Part shown: positions 1 through 6,620 of the stretch, piece by piece
How positions within the stretch are numbered: position 1 is the stretch's first letter
Layout: every line of letters begins with the position of its first letter
Assembly: GCA_003695135.1 (NCBI GenBank)
Contig: RFIR01000069.1
Span: 1 to 8,288, forward strand
DNA from: Alphaproteobacteria bacterium
Lineage (GTDB): Bacteria > Pseudomonadota > Alphaproteobacteria > Rhodobacterales > Rhodobacteraceae
DNA length: 8,288 nucleotides
Direction: 5' to 3'
The notes under the pieces: generated by a model
What the model saw: only the letters and a program-made list of their open reading frames with translations
Databases searched by the model: none
What the model was told of the DNA's origin: nothing
Made by a program: the position numbers and the translations under genes

Positions 1-1025
1 CGGCCGACGAAGGTGACGCCGCTTTCGGCCTCCGCCCGCTCGACATACCGGCCCAGCATCGCCTTTTCCGCCACCAGCCGGATCGGGTAGTAGGGGATGT
101 CGTCGGGGCCGCAGGCGCGGCTGTATTCGCGAAAGCAGATGGTGCGCTCCAGCGCTCCCGCCTCCCATGGCGAGAAGTGCTTGTGTTCGGCGATGCGCGT
201 CCACGGCACCTCCTCGTCGCCGAAATTCATCACCGCGGTGCCGAGATAGTCGCCCTCGGCGCGGATCGGTTCGAAATCGAGCGTGCGGTAGCCGAGCCGG
301 CCCAGCGCATGGCCGAAATAGCGATCGAGCGGGCCGGAATAGAAGACATGGGCGAATTGCTCGTCGAGATCCTCGAAGCGGCAGTTCAGCCGCAGCTCGA
401 TGCCGGGATGGTCGAGAATGTTCGCCACGATGGCGCTGTAGCCTTCGCGCGGCATCGCCTGATGCGGGTGGTTGAAATAGTTGTCGTCGTAGTTGAAGCG
501 CAGCGGCAGGCGCTTGAGGATCGAGGCGGGCAGCTCGCGCGGCTCCATCCCCCACTGCTTCTTGGTATAGCCGTAGAAGAAGGCGCGATAGATCTCCTCG
601 CCGACGAAGGCCAGCGCCTGTTCCTCGAAATTCTGCGGCTCGGTGATGTCGGTGCGTGCCTTCTCGGCGATGAAGGCGCGGGCCTCTTCGGGCCGCATCG
701 CCATGCCGAAGAACTGGTTGATGGTGTGCAGGTTGATCGGCATCAGATAGACGCGGCCGCCGATGGTGGTCTTCACACGGTTCACATAGGGCACCATCTC
801 GCCGAAGCGGTTGATATAGGCCCAGACCCGCTCGTCACCGGTATGGAAGATGTGCGGCCCGTAGCGATGGACCAGCACGCCGGTCTCGGCATCGCGCTCG
901 GTATGGCAGTTGCCGGCCGCATGCGGCCGCTCGTCGATCACCAGGCAGGCAAACCCCGCCTCGGCCAGTTCGCGTGCAATCACCGCGCCGGAAAATCCGG
1001 CGCCTACCAGGCAGATGCGGCTCAT
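1..1025 (-). CDS. glf: UDP-galactopyranose mutase, 3' end cut by window edge
   Basis: Flavoenzyme that interconverts UDP-galactopyranose and UDP-galactofuranose in the cytoplasm, supplying Galf for surface polysaccharides. The 341 complete codons begin with a Rossmann FAD motif GAGFSG (residues 8-13). The family motifs GPHIFHT (56-62), MPINLHTINQFF (95-106), YGYTKKQWG (151-159), RFNYDDNYF (176-184), YRTLDF (246-251) and PYYPI (311-315) follow. The frame leaves the window at FVGR, which in this family opens the last conserved block (FVGRL..Y.Y..MD), so roughly 30-50 C-terminal residues lie outside. Start ATG at 1025 places the FAD motif at the usual distance; a weak GGGGA Shine-Dalgarno lies 5 nt upstream. 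It is separated by 181 nt from the small gene upstream, so it may have its own promoter. Family assignment is secure; whether it belongs to a polysaccharide locus to the left cannot be seen. Confidence 0.95.
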   Translation of the reverse strand, partial: MSRICLVGAGFSGAVIARELAEAGFACLVIDERPHAAGNCHTERDAETGVLVHRYGPHIFHTGDERVWAYINRFGEMVPYVNRVKTTIGGRVYLMPINLHTINQFFGMAMRPEEARAFIAEKARTDITEPQNFEEQALAFVGEEIYRAFFYGYTKKQWGMEPRELPASILKRLPLRFNYDDNYFNHPHQAMPREGYSAIVANILDHPGIELRLNCRFEDLDEQFAHVFYSGPLDRYFGHALGRLGYRTLDFEPIRAEGDYLGTAVMNFGDEEVPWTRIAEHKHFSPWEAGALERTICFREYSRACGPDDIPYYPIRLVAEKAMLGRYVERAEAESGVTFVG

Positions 1026-1038
1026 CAGGGTCCCCAGT

Positions 1039-1060
1039 CAGTTTCGGCAGCCAAACTGCC
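1039..1060 (-). promoter_or_regulatory. overlapping alternative stem-loops just upstream of glf
   Basis: Two short inverted repeats share bases and cannot form together: CAGTTT (1039-1044) with AAACTG (1053-1058), and GGCAG (1046-1050) with CTGCC (1056-1060). They end about 14 nt before the glf start codon, in its presumed untranslated leader. A further 6-bp stem, CGGGGC/GCCCCG, lies at 1092-1109. Competing hairpins beside a ribosome binding site could modulate translation, but stems this short also occur by chance. The rest of the 1026-1206 gap shows only a 9-nt repeat CATCAGTCG (1153 and 1170) and nothing else I can name. Confidence 0.25.
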
Positions 1061-1206
1061 AGAACCGGCGACCTCCAACAAGCCTGCGGTTCGGGGCCGG
1101 GTTGCCCCGCCAACGCGATCTCTCGCTGCCGGCTGTGCGCCGACACGCCGCGCATCAGTCGGCGGGCGCCATCAGTCGCCGGTGGCGTCGAATTCCGGTG
1201 GCCGGA

Positions 1207-1356
1207 TCAGCTGCCGGTGGTGATCGGCGGCACGATCGGCGGCACGGTCTCGGCCGTCTGGTCCGGCTTCTTCGCCGGCATGAACGGGCAGGCCGCAGCG
1301 GCACCGGCAAAGCCGAGGATGCAGCCGGCGGTGACAATGGCGGAAAGAAGTTTCAT
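1207..1356 (-). CDS. small exported peptide of 49 residues, unknown function
   Basis: The frame begins MKLLSAIVTAGCILGFAGAA: a Lys near the N-terminus, a hydrophobic core and an Ala-rich AGAAAAC region, that is, a signal peptide with likely cleavage near residues 20-22. The mature part is only about 27 residues. It is Pro/Thr-rich (PFMPAKKPDQTAETVPPIVPP) and probably disordered. The Cys after AAA raises the possibility of a lipoprotein, but the lipobox lacks the usual Leu at -3, so periplasmic release is equally likely. An excellent AGAGGAG ribosome binding site sits 8 nt before the ATG, which supports a real gene despite its size. It lies 56 nt after DUF1467 on the same strand and has a candidate -10 of its own. 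I do not recognise a family. Confidence 0.7.
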   Translation of the reverse strand: MKLLSAIVTAGCILGFAGAAAACPFMPAKKPDQTAETVPPIVPPITTGS

Positions 1357-1384
1357 CGCGCGAACTCCTCTGGGCAGAGCCCCG

Positions 1385-1393
1385 ATCCTAGCA
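1385..1393 (-). promoter_or_regulatory. candidate extended -10 for the small exported peptide gene
   Basis: On the minus strand this reads TGCTAGGAT. It would start a transcript a few bases downstream, giving a leader of about 20 nt that contains the AGAGGAG site. No convincing -35 is present (AAGTGG at the 17-nt spacing). It closely resembles the TGCTAGGCT before the cox operon (3654-3662), so the two may be read by the same sigma factor. This is pattern matching only. Confidence 0.3.
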
Positions 1394-1412
1394 CGAAGCG
1401 CATCGGGCCACT

Positions 1413-1705
1413 TCACATTCTGTTGAAGAACGCGATGTCTTCGGCTGTCAGCCGGTGGAAGACGTCGATATCCTCCACCGTCAGCACCCCCGACAGGATC
1501 ACGGCGCAGATCGCCGCCCAGATCAGGGTGGCGACGATGGTGGTCAGCCGCATCTTGCGCCCCAGCCGCAGATCGGAGGGCGCCGAAGGCGGGGTGCCGG
1601 GGATGATCTCGCCTGCCTCGTGCTGGGTGGTCAGCCTGAGCGGCAGTATCACGAACAGGCTCATGAACCAGGCCACGGCATAAAGGACGATGATCGAGGT
1701 AATGG

Positions 1706-1709
<4 letters not shown>
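1413..1709 (-). CDS. DUF1467 family inner-membrane protein
   Basis: A 98-residue protein with two predicted membrane helices, residues about 4-24 (hydrophobic, VLYAVAWFMSLFVILPL) and 56-76 (IVATLIWAAICAVILSG). They are joined by a loop with the family's conserved character: LRLTTQHEAGEIIPGTPPSAP followed by LGRK. The short C-terminal tail VEDIDVFHRL is soluble. DUF1467 proteins are small alphaproteobacterial membrane proteins without known function. The start overlaps the mce stop as ATGA (1706-1709), so translation should be coupled to the epimerase. As I recall, this mce-DUF1467 adjacency recurs in alphaproteobacteria, but no functional link is established. Length is normal for the family. 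Confidence 0.88.
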
Positions 1710-2110
<401 letters not shown>

Positions 2111-2136
2111 GCGCCTTCACCTACGCCCGCCGCCGC

Positions 2137-2152
2137 CGCGGCGCAAGCCGCG
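2137..2152 (-). terminator. 6-bp GC stem-loop between DUF899 and mce, weak terminator candidate
   Basis: CGCGGC (2137-2142) pairs with GCCGCG (2147-2152) around a four-base loop, beginning 4 nt after the DUF899 stop codon. No T run follows on the minus strand, so it is not a classical intrinsic terminator. It may be a transcript-stabilising hairpin or a chance product of a GCC-rich stretch. Confidence 0.3.
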
Positions 2153-2156
2153 CGGT

Positions 2157-2870
2157 TCAGTCCTCGTACCGGTCGTGTCGCCGCAGCCAGGCCATGGGCC
2201 AGGGCAGCCCGTCCTCGTCGCGACCCTTCGGTGTCAGATCGAGCAGGTGGTAGGCGGTGTTCATCATGTCGAGCCCGCGGGCATAGGTGGAGTACGTGTG
2301 ATAGACTTCGGTGCCCCTGCGGGCGAAGACGCTGAAGCCCGGCGCCTCGGTGCTCGGAAAGCCCTTGGGGCGATAGTTGTAGACCGCCGTGCCCGCGGCG
2401 ATTTCCTCGGGCGTGAAGCTGACGCCGAAATCCCGATTGAAGCCGGTGTTCAGCGACGAGACCCAGCGGAAGCGCCAGCCCATGCGTTCGCGATAGGCGA
2501 GCAGCTTCTCGAGCGGCGCGCGCGAGACCGCCACGAAAGCGGTGTCGCGATGGGCGAGATGGATGTCGAGCCCGTCATAGCCGTCTGCCCAGAACGAGCA
2601 GCTCGGGCAGCCTTCCTCCCAGTCCGGTCCGTACATGAAATGCGAGACGATCAGCTGCGAGCGGCCGTCGAAGAGATCGGCAAGGCTGGCCGGCCCCTCC
2701 GGCGTGTCGAAGCGGTAGGGCGTGTCGACCCTGACCCAGGGCAGCGCCCGCCGCCGGGCCGACAGGGCGTCGCGCTCGCGCGTGAACGCCTTTTCGGCCT
2801 CCAGCAGCTCCAGCCGCGCTTTCAGCCATTTCTCGCGCGTGACGACGTTCGGTGTCGTGGTGTCGGTCAT
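2157..2870 (-). CDS. DUF899 family thioredoxin-fold protein, putative dithiol-disulfide oxidoreductase
   Basis: A 237-residue cytoplasmic protein of the DUF899 (COG4312) family, a thioredoxin-like fold often annotated as a predicted dithiol-disulfide oxidoreductase. The diagnostic core is FMYGPDWEEGCPSCSFWADG (residues 78-97), with the CxxC pair Cys88 and Cys91. Around it are LADLFDGRSQLIVSHFMYG on the N-terminal side, AVSRAPLEKLLAYRERMGW and NTGFNRDFGVSF in the middle, and GFSVFARRGTEVYHTYSTYA then AYHLLDLTPKGRDEDGLPWP at the end. No signal peptide is present. I chose ATG 2870 (MTDTTTPNVVT) because a GGGGAGAG site lies 8 nt upstream; the longer in-frame start at 2993 adds an Arg-rich stretch unlike the family. 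Substrate and partner are unknown. A promoter with an overlapping dyad lies upstream (2959-2987). Confidence 0.88.
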   Translation of the reverse strand: MTDTTTPNVVTREKWLKARLELLEAEKAFTRERDALSARRRALPWVRVDTPYRFDTPEGPASLADLFDGRSQLIVSHFMYGPDWEEGCPSCSFWADGYDGLDIHLAHRDTAFVAVSRAPLEKLLAYRERMGWRFRWVSSLNTGFNRDFGVSFTPEEIAAGTAVYNYRPKGFPSTEAPGFSVFARRGTEVYHTYSTYARGLDMMNTAYHLLDLTPKGRDEDGLPWPMAWLRRHDRYED

Positions 2871-2958
2871 GATATTCTCTCCCCGCTGTCGGGATCGCAC
2901 CCGTGAATCGCGGCCCGGCCGTGGTGAGTACGCCCGCAGGCGCCGCTTGGCCGCCAGC

Positions 2959-2987
2959 AGCCTACAGGCCGGAGGATGGCCTGTCGC
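2959..2987 (-). promoter_or_regulatory. candidate promoter with operator-like dyad for the DUF899 gene
   Basis: On the minus strand GCGACA (2987-2982) and TAGGCT (2964-2959) sit exactly 17 nt apart as possible -35 and -10 boxes. The spacer is filled by a perfect 7-bp inverted repeat with a 7-nt centre: ACAGGCC (2964-2970) and GGCCTGT (2978-2984). The predicted transcript has a leader of roughly 80 nt before ATG 2870. A dyad within a promoter spacer is typical of repressor or MerR-type binding, but it could also be an RNA hairpin. No regulator gene is in the window. Confidence 0.35.
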
Positions 2988-3016
2988 GTTCAATCACATC
3001 GGGAGGGTGCGGTTGG

Positions 3017-3145
3017 CAGGCCGCCCGCGATGCCGATCCGGCCGGATCCGGGCGTTCGGCACGGGCGCCGCGAAATGCGGCGCAGATGACGCTTGTTCAA
3101 ACCGTCATCGTTGATTGACCAAGACCCATGCAAAGTCGCGCGTGT
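3017..3145 (-). repeat. degenerate inverted copy of the 128-bp repeat (copy A)
   Basis: Read on the minus strand, this stretch repeats the layout of the two units at 3247-3502. It has a TTGATTG block (3111-3117 on the plus strand) and the palindrome GCGCCGCATTTCGCGGCGC (3083-3065). After the palindrome come a CCCG..CGAACGCCCGG segment matching unit B and an AGGCC near 3018 where the unit's end motif would lie. Spacings agree with the other units to within one base. The AT-rich end near 3145 and the end motif have mostly decayed, so the boundaries are approximate. Confidence 0.6.
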
Positions 3146-3160
3146 GTATAAACTTTTAAA

Positions 3161-3246
3161 GAGACCCCTGCGAAACTCCGGCGCGACCGGGTATCCCAGA
3201 AGAGACGCGTTTTCTGCCAACGTGTACTGCGCGCGTATAAAGTAAT
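3161..3246 (-). repeat. end fragment of the same repeat family, inverted (copy D)
   Basis: GAGACCCCTGCGAAACTCC at 3161-3179 is an inverted match (18 of 19) to the end of unit C (3484-3502). A looser resemblance continues a few bases inward (GGCGCGACC here, TGGCCAGACC in C). The rest to 3246 lacks the palindrome and does not align with the other copies, so it is a truncated or diverged member, or one terminus of a larger element. A TATAAA with GCGCG before it occurs at 3147 and again at 3236, hinting at more rearrangement. Confidence 0.5.
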
Positions 3247-3374
3247 TAGAAAATAATTTCCCAATCAATATTTATCAAATAGGTGAAAATCATGGGTAAT
3301 CGCCGCCGGCGCCGCATTTCGCGGCGCCCGAGCGCAACGCCCGGGTCTGGCCGGCAGGGTTTTGCAGAGGCCTC
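3247..3374 (+). repeat. 128-bp repeat unit B, direct tandem with C
   Basis: The unit opens with an AT-rich stretch (TAGAAAATAATTT, then CAATCAATATTT at 3262-3273). The GC-rich second half holds a perfect 8-bp hairpin GGCGCCGC-ATTTC-GCGGCGCC at 3308-3328, GGGTCTGGCC at 3343-3352, and the end motif GTTTTGCAGAGGCCTC. The next unit starts at the following base. An ungapped hand alignment with unit C gives about 92 of 128 identical positions, with 20 consecutive identical bases around the hairpin. No coding potential is apparent. Confidence 0.75.
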
Positions 3375-3502
3375 TAGAAAATAAATTTGCAATCAATATT
3401 TTGCAATCAACAGTGAAAACAAGAAAATCGCATGTAGCGCCGCATTTCGCGGCGCCCGGGCGAAGCGACAGGGTCTGGCCAGTGGAGTTTCGCAGGGGGC
3501 TC
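3375..3502 (+). repeat. 128-bp repeat unit C, direct tandem with B
   Basis: This has the same organisation as B at a constant 128-nt offset: TAGAAAATAAATTTG, CAATCAATATTT (3390-3401), hairpin GCGCCGC-ATTTC-GCGGCGC (3437-3455), GGGTCTGGCC (3471-3480), and end motif GGAGTTTCGCAGGGGGCTC (3484-3502). CAATCAA occurs twice near the start (3390-3396 and 3404-3410). After 3502 the sequence no longer resembles a unit. The AT-rich half contrasts sharply with the surrounding genome. Confidence 0.75.
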
Positions 3503-3634
3503 TCCCGATTAACTCACGCGCGCGATCCCGGTTTTCCGGGCGGCCGGACCGATCCCGCGGCGCAGCGCCTCCCCCGGCCGACCGGAAACGGGACCGAAGC
3601 CGCCGCGCCGGGCCACCGGCGGCGGCGAAGGGGA
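3503..3634. other. non-coding GC-rich spacer before the cox promoter
   Basis: I see no gene here. It contains a small hairpin CCCGG-TTTT-CCGGG (3527-3540) and a loosely inverted relative of it, ACCGGAAACGGGA, near 3580-3592. Otherwise it is simple GC-rich sequence. Together with the repeats it separates the DUF899 gene from the divergent cox operon. Confidence 0.4.
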
Positions 3635-3662
3635 TTGCGGCCCGTGAACAAAATGCTAGGCT
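3635..3662 (+). promoter_or_regulatory. candidate promoter of the coxSLM operon
   Basis: TTGCGG (3635-3640) and TAGGCT (3657-3662) lie 16 nt apart, the latter within TGCTAGGCT. Transcription would begin near 3669, leaving a leader of about 37 nt that contains the GGGGAG ribosome binding site at 3694-3699. This is the only plausible sigma70-like pair I see close to the operon. No activator site is recognisable, though the repeat cluster lies directly upstream. Confidence 0.4.
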
Positions 3663-3705
3663 CCGGCCAAAGCCATGCCAGATCAGGACAGACGGGGAGA
3701 ATGGA

Positions 3706-4173
<468 letters not shown>

Positions 4174-4201
4174 ACGGGCGGGAATCGACAGGGAGGACAT
4201 C

Positions 4202-6556
4202 ATGGCGAAGGATTCCGGGATCGGCGCGGCTTCGAAGCGGCGCGAGGATGTCCGCTTTCTGAGCGGCTCCGGCAAGTATACCGACGACATCAACCTCGCC
4301 GGGCAGGCTTATGCCTGCTTCCTGCGCTCATCGGTGGCCCATGGCCGCATCAACGCGATCGACACCGCCGCCGCGACTGCCATGCCGGGCGTGGTGGCGA
4401 TCCTGACGGCGAAGGATTTCGAGGGCGCGGGCGGGCTGCCCTGCGGCTGGTGCGTCACCGGCAAGGACGGCCCGATGAAGGAGCCCAAGCACCCGATCCT
4501 GGCCGAGGGCAAGGTGCGCCATGTCGGCGACCCGATCGCGATGGTCATTGCCGACACGAAGGAACAGGCGCAGGCGGCGGCGGATGCGATCTCGGTCGAT
4601 ATCGAGGAGCTGCCGGCGGTGATCGACATGAAGGCCGCGATCGCCGGCGGGCCGCTGGTGCATGAGGATATCGGCACCAATCTCTGCTATGACTGGAATT
4701 TCGGCTCGGACAAGGCCGAAACCGATGCCGCCTTCGAGACCGCCCATCACGTGACGCGGCTGGAACTGACCAACAACCGTCTGGTTCCCAACGCGATGGA
4801 ACCGCGGGTGGCGATCGGCGCCTATGACCGGTCCACGGGCGAGCACACGCTCTATACCACCAGCCAGAACCCGCATGTGATCCGGCTCCTGATGGGCGCC
4901 TTCGTGCTGCAGATCCCCGAGCACAAGCTGCGGGTGGTGGCGCCGGATGTCGGCGGCGGCTTCGGCTCCAAGATCTTCCACTATGCCGAGGAGGCAGCCT
5001 GCACGCTGGCCGCAAAGCTGGTCAACCGGCCGGTGAAATGGACCGCGGAGCGTTCGGAAAGCTTCGTGACCGACGCCCATGGGCGCGACCATGTCAGCAC
5101 CATCGAGCTGGCGCTGGATGCCGAGGGCCATTTCCTGGCGCTGCGCACCGACACGCTGGCCAACATGGGGGCGTATCTGTCGACCTTCGCGCCATCGGTG
5201 CCGACCTATCTGCATGGCACGCTGATGGCGGGCAACTACGCCACGCCCCTGATCAATGTGAATGTGCGCGCGGTCTTCACCAACACCGTGCCGGTCGATG
5301 CCTATCGCGGTGCCGGCCGGCCCGAGGCGACCTTCCAGCTCGAACGCGTCATCGACATGGCCGCGCGCGAGATGGGTATCGACCCGGTCGAGATCCGGCG
5401 GCGCAACTTCATCAAGCCCGACCAGTTCCCCTATCAGACGCCGGTGGCGCTGGCCTATGACACCGGCAACTACCACGCCACCATGGACAAGCTGGTCGAG
5501 ATTGCCGACATCGCCGGCTTTGCCGCGCGCAAGGCCGAAAGTGCCGCCCGCGGCAAGCTGCGCGGCCTCGGCATCGCCTGCTATATCGAGGCCTGCGGCA
5601 TCGCACCCTCGGCGGTGGCAGGCGCGCTGGGCGCGCGGGCGGGGCTCTACGAGTCGGCCACGGTGCGGGTGAACGCGACCGGCTCGGTGACGGTGCTGAC
5701 CGGCAGCCACAGCCACGGTCAGGGCCACGAGACCACCTTCCCTCAGGTGGTGGCCGAGATGCTGGGCATCGACGAGGGCCAGGTCGAGGTGGTCCATGGC
5801 GATACCGGCCGCATCCCCTTCGGCATGGGCACCTATGGCTCGCGTTCCATCGCGGTGGGCGGGGCGGCGCTGGTGCGCGCGACCGAGAAGATCATCAACA
5901 AGGCCCGCAAGATCGCCGCGCATCTGATGGAGGCGGCCGAGGGCGATGTCGAGTTCGCCAATGGCACCTTCAGCGTGAAGGGCACCGACAAGTCGGTGGG
6001 CTGGGGCGATGTCTGCCTCACCGCTTACGTCCCGCACAACTTCCCGCACGAGACGCTGGAACCGGGGCTGGAGGAGACCGCCTTCTACGATCCGGCCAAC
6101 TTCACCTTCCCCGCCGGCGCCTATGCCGCCGAGGTCGAGGTCGATCCCGACACCGGGCAGGTCACGCTGTGTTCCTTTGCCGCGGCGGATGATTTCGGCA
6201 ACATCATCAACCCGATGATCGTCGACGGGCAGGTGCATGGCGGCATCGGCCAGGGCGTGGGTCAGGCGCTTCTTGAACACGCGGTCTATGACGCGAACGG
6301 CCAGCTGCTCTCCGGCTCCTACATGGATTACGCCATGCCGCGCGCCGATGACGTGCCGTTCTATGCCGTCGATCATTCCTGCCAGACCCCCTGCACCCAC
6401 AACCCGCTGGGGGTGAAGGGCTGCGGCGAGGCCGGCGCCATCGGCACGCCGCCGACCATCGTCAATGCGGTGATCGACGCGCTGGCCGATCGCGGGGTGA
6501 AGCATATCGACATGCCGCTGACGCCGGCCCGGGTCTGGGCGGCGATGCAGGGCTGA
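4202..6556 (+). CDS. coxL: large molybdopterin-binding subunit of form II CO dehydrogenase-like hydroxylase
   Basis: The 784-residue catalytic subunit binds the molybdopterin cytosine dinucleotide cofactor and oxidises the substrate with water as oxygen source. An aldehyde oxidase/xanthine dehydrogenase a/b hammerhead domain at the start (residues about 15-130, RREDVRFLSGSGKYTDDI) is followed by the two molybdopterin-binding domains. Visible motifs are GGGFGSK (251-257), AYRGAGR (367-373), SHSHGQGHETTFPQVVAE and KGCGEAGAIGTPP with the catalytic Glu743. In true form I CO dehydrogenase the loop is AYxCSFR with a Cys that holds copper. Here that Cys is absent, so this is the form II class, whose natural substrate is mostly unknown. 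ATG 4202 has GGGAGG five bases upstream. An aldehyde or N-heterocycle oxidase role is equally possible. Confidence 0.92.
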   Translation: MAKDSGIGAASKRREDVRFLSGSGKYTDDINLAGQAYACFLRSSVAHGRINAIDTAAATAMPGVVAILTAKDFEGAGGLPCGWCVTGKDGPMKEPKHPILAEGKVRHVGDPIAMVIADTKEQAQAAADAISVDIEELPAVIDMKAAIAGGPLVHEDIGTNLCYDWNFGSDKAETDAAFETAHHVTRLELTNNRLVPNAMEPRVAIGAYDRSTGEHTLYTTSQNPHVIRLLMGAFVLQIPEHKLRVVAPDVGGGFGSKIFHYAEEAACTLAAKLVNRPVKWTAERSESFVTDAHGRDHVSTIELALDAEGHFLALRTDTLANMGAYLSTFAPSVPTYLHGTLMAGNYATPLINVNVRAVFTNTVPVDAYRGAGRPEATFQLERVIDMAAREMGIDPVEIRRRNFIKPDQFPYQTPVALAYDTGNYHATMDKLVEIADIAGFAARKAESAARGKLRGLGIACYIEACGIAPSAVAGALGARAGLYESATVRVNATGSVTVLTGSHSHGQGHETTFPQVVAEMLGIDEGQVEVVHGDTGRIPFGMGTYGSRSIAVGGAALVRATEKIINKARKIAAHLMEAAEGDVEFANGTFSVKGTDKSVGWGDVCLTAYVPHNFPHETLEPGLEETAFYDPANFTFPAGAYAAEVEVDPDTGQVTLCSFAAADDFGNIINPMIVDGQVHGGIGQGVGQALLEHAVYDANGQLLSGSYMDYAMPRADDVPFYAVDHSCQTPCTHNPLGVKGCGEAGAIGTPPTIVNAVIDALADRGVKHIDMPLTPARVWAAMQG

Positions 6557-6620
6557 GAGCGAATCGGCGGCCGTGCCGGCACCGGCGCGGCCCGCGGGAC
6601 GAGTTTCAGGGAGAGACGCG

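Larger units (their letters stand above)
3161..3502. mobile_element. possible non-autonomous element or MITE-like relic bounded by 19-nt inverted ends
   Basis: The outermost copies of the end motif, GAGACCCCTGCGAAACTCC at 3161-3179 and its inverted counterpart at 3484-3502, differ at one position and enclose 342 bp with no real reading frame. The second unit inside carries a weaker right end at 3374 (14 of 19). The GAG..CC..TGC.AAAC style of terminus recalls some IS5-group insertion sequences, but I cannot confirm this. No clear target duplication is seen: flanks are TTTTAAA on the left and TCCCGATTAA on the right. It could equally be a set of REP-type repeats that never moved as one block. 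Confidence 0.35.

Noticed and set aside
1153..1178. Short direct repeat CATCAGTCG with 17-nt period
   Set aside because: Only two copies in a small gap with no further symmetry; too little to call a site.
177..1223. A 348-codon plus-strand frame opposite glf
   Set aside because: It is the antisense shadow of glf, with no ribosome binding site and no recognisable domain; glf itself is unmistakable.
2990..3268. A 92-codon minus-strand frame through the repeat cluster
   Set aside because: It crosses copies D and A of the repeat; the product changes character along its length and has no ribosome binding site or family motif.
3017..3502. CRISPR array
   Set aside because: Units are 128 bp, adjacent without spacers, and one is inverted; there are no short regular repeats with unique spacers and no cas gene.
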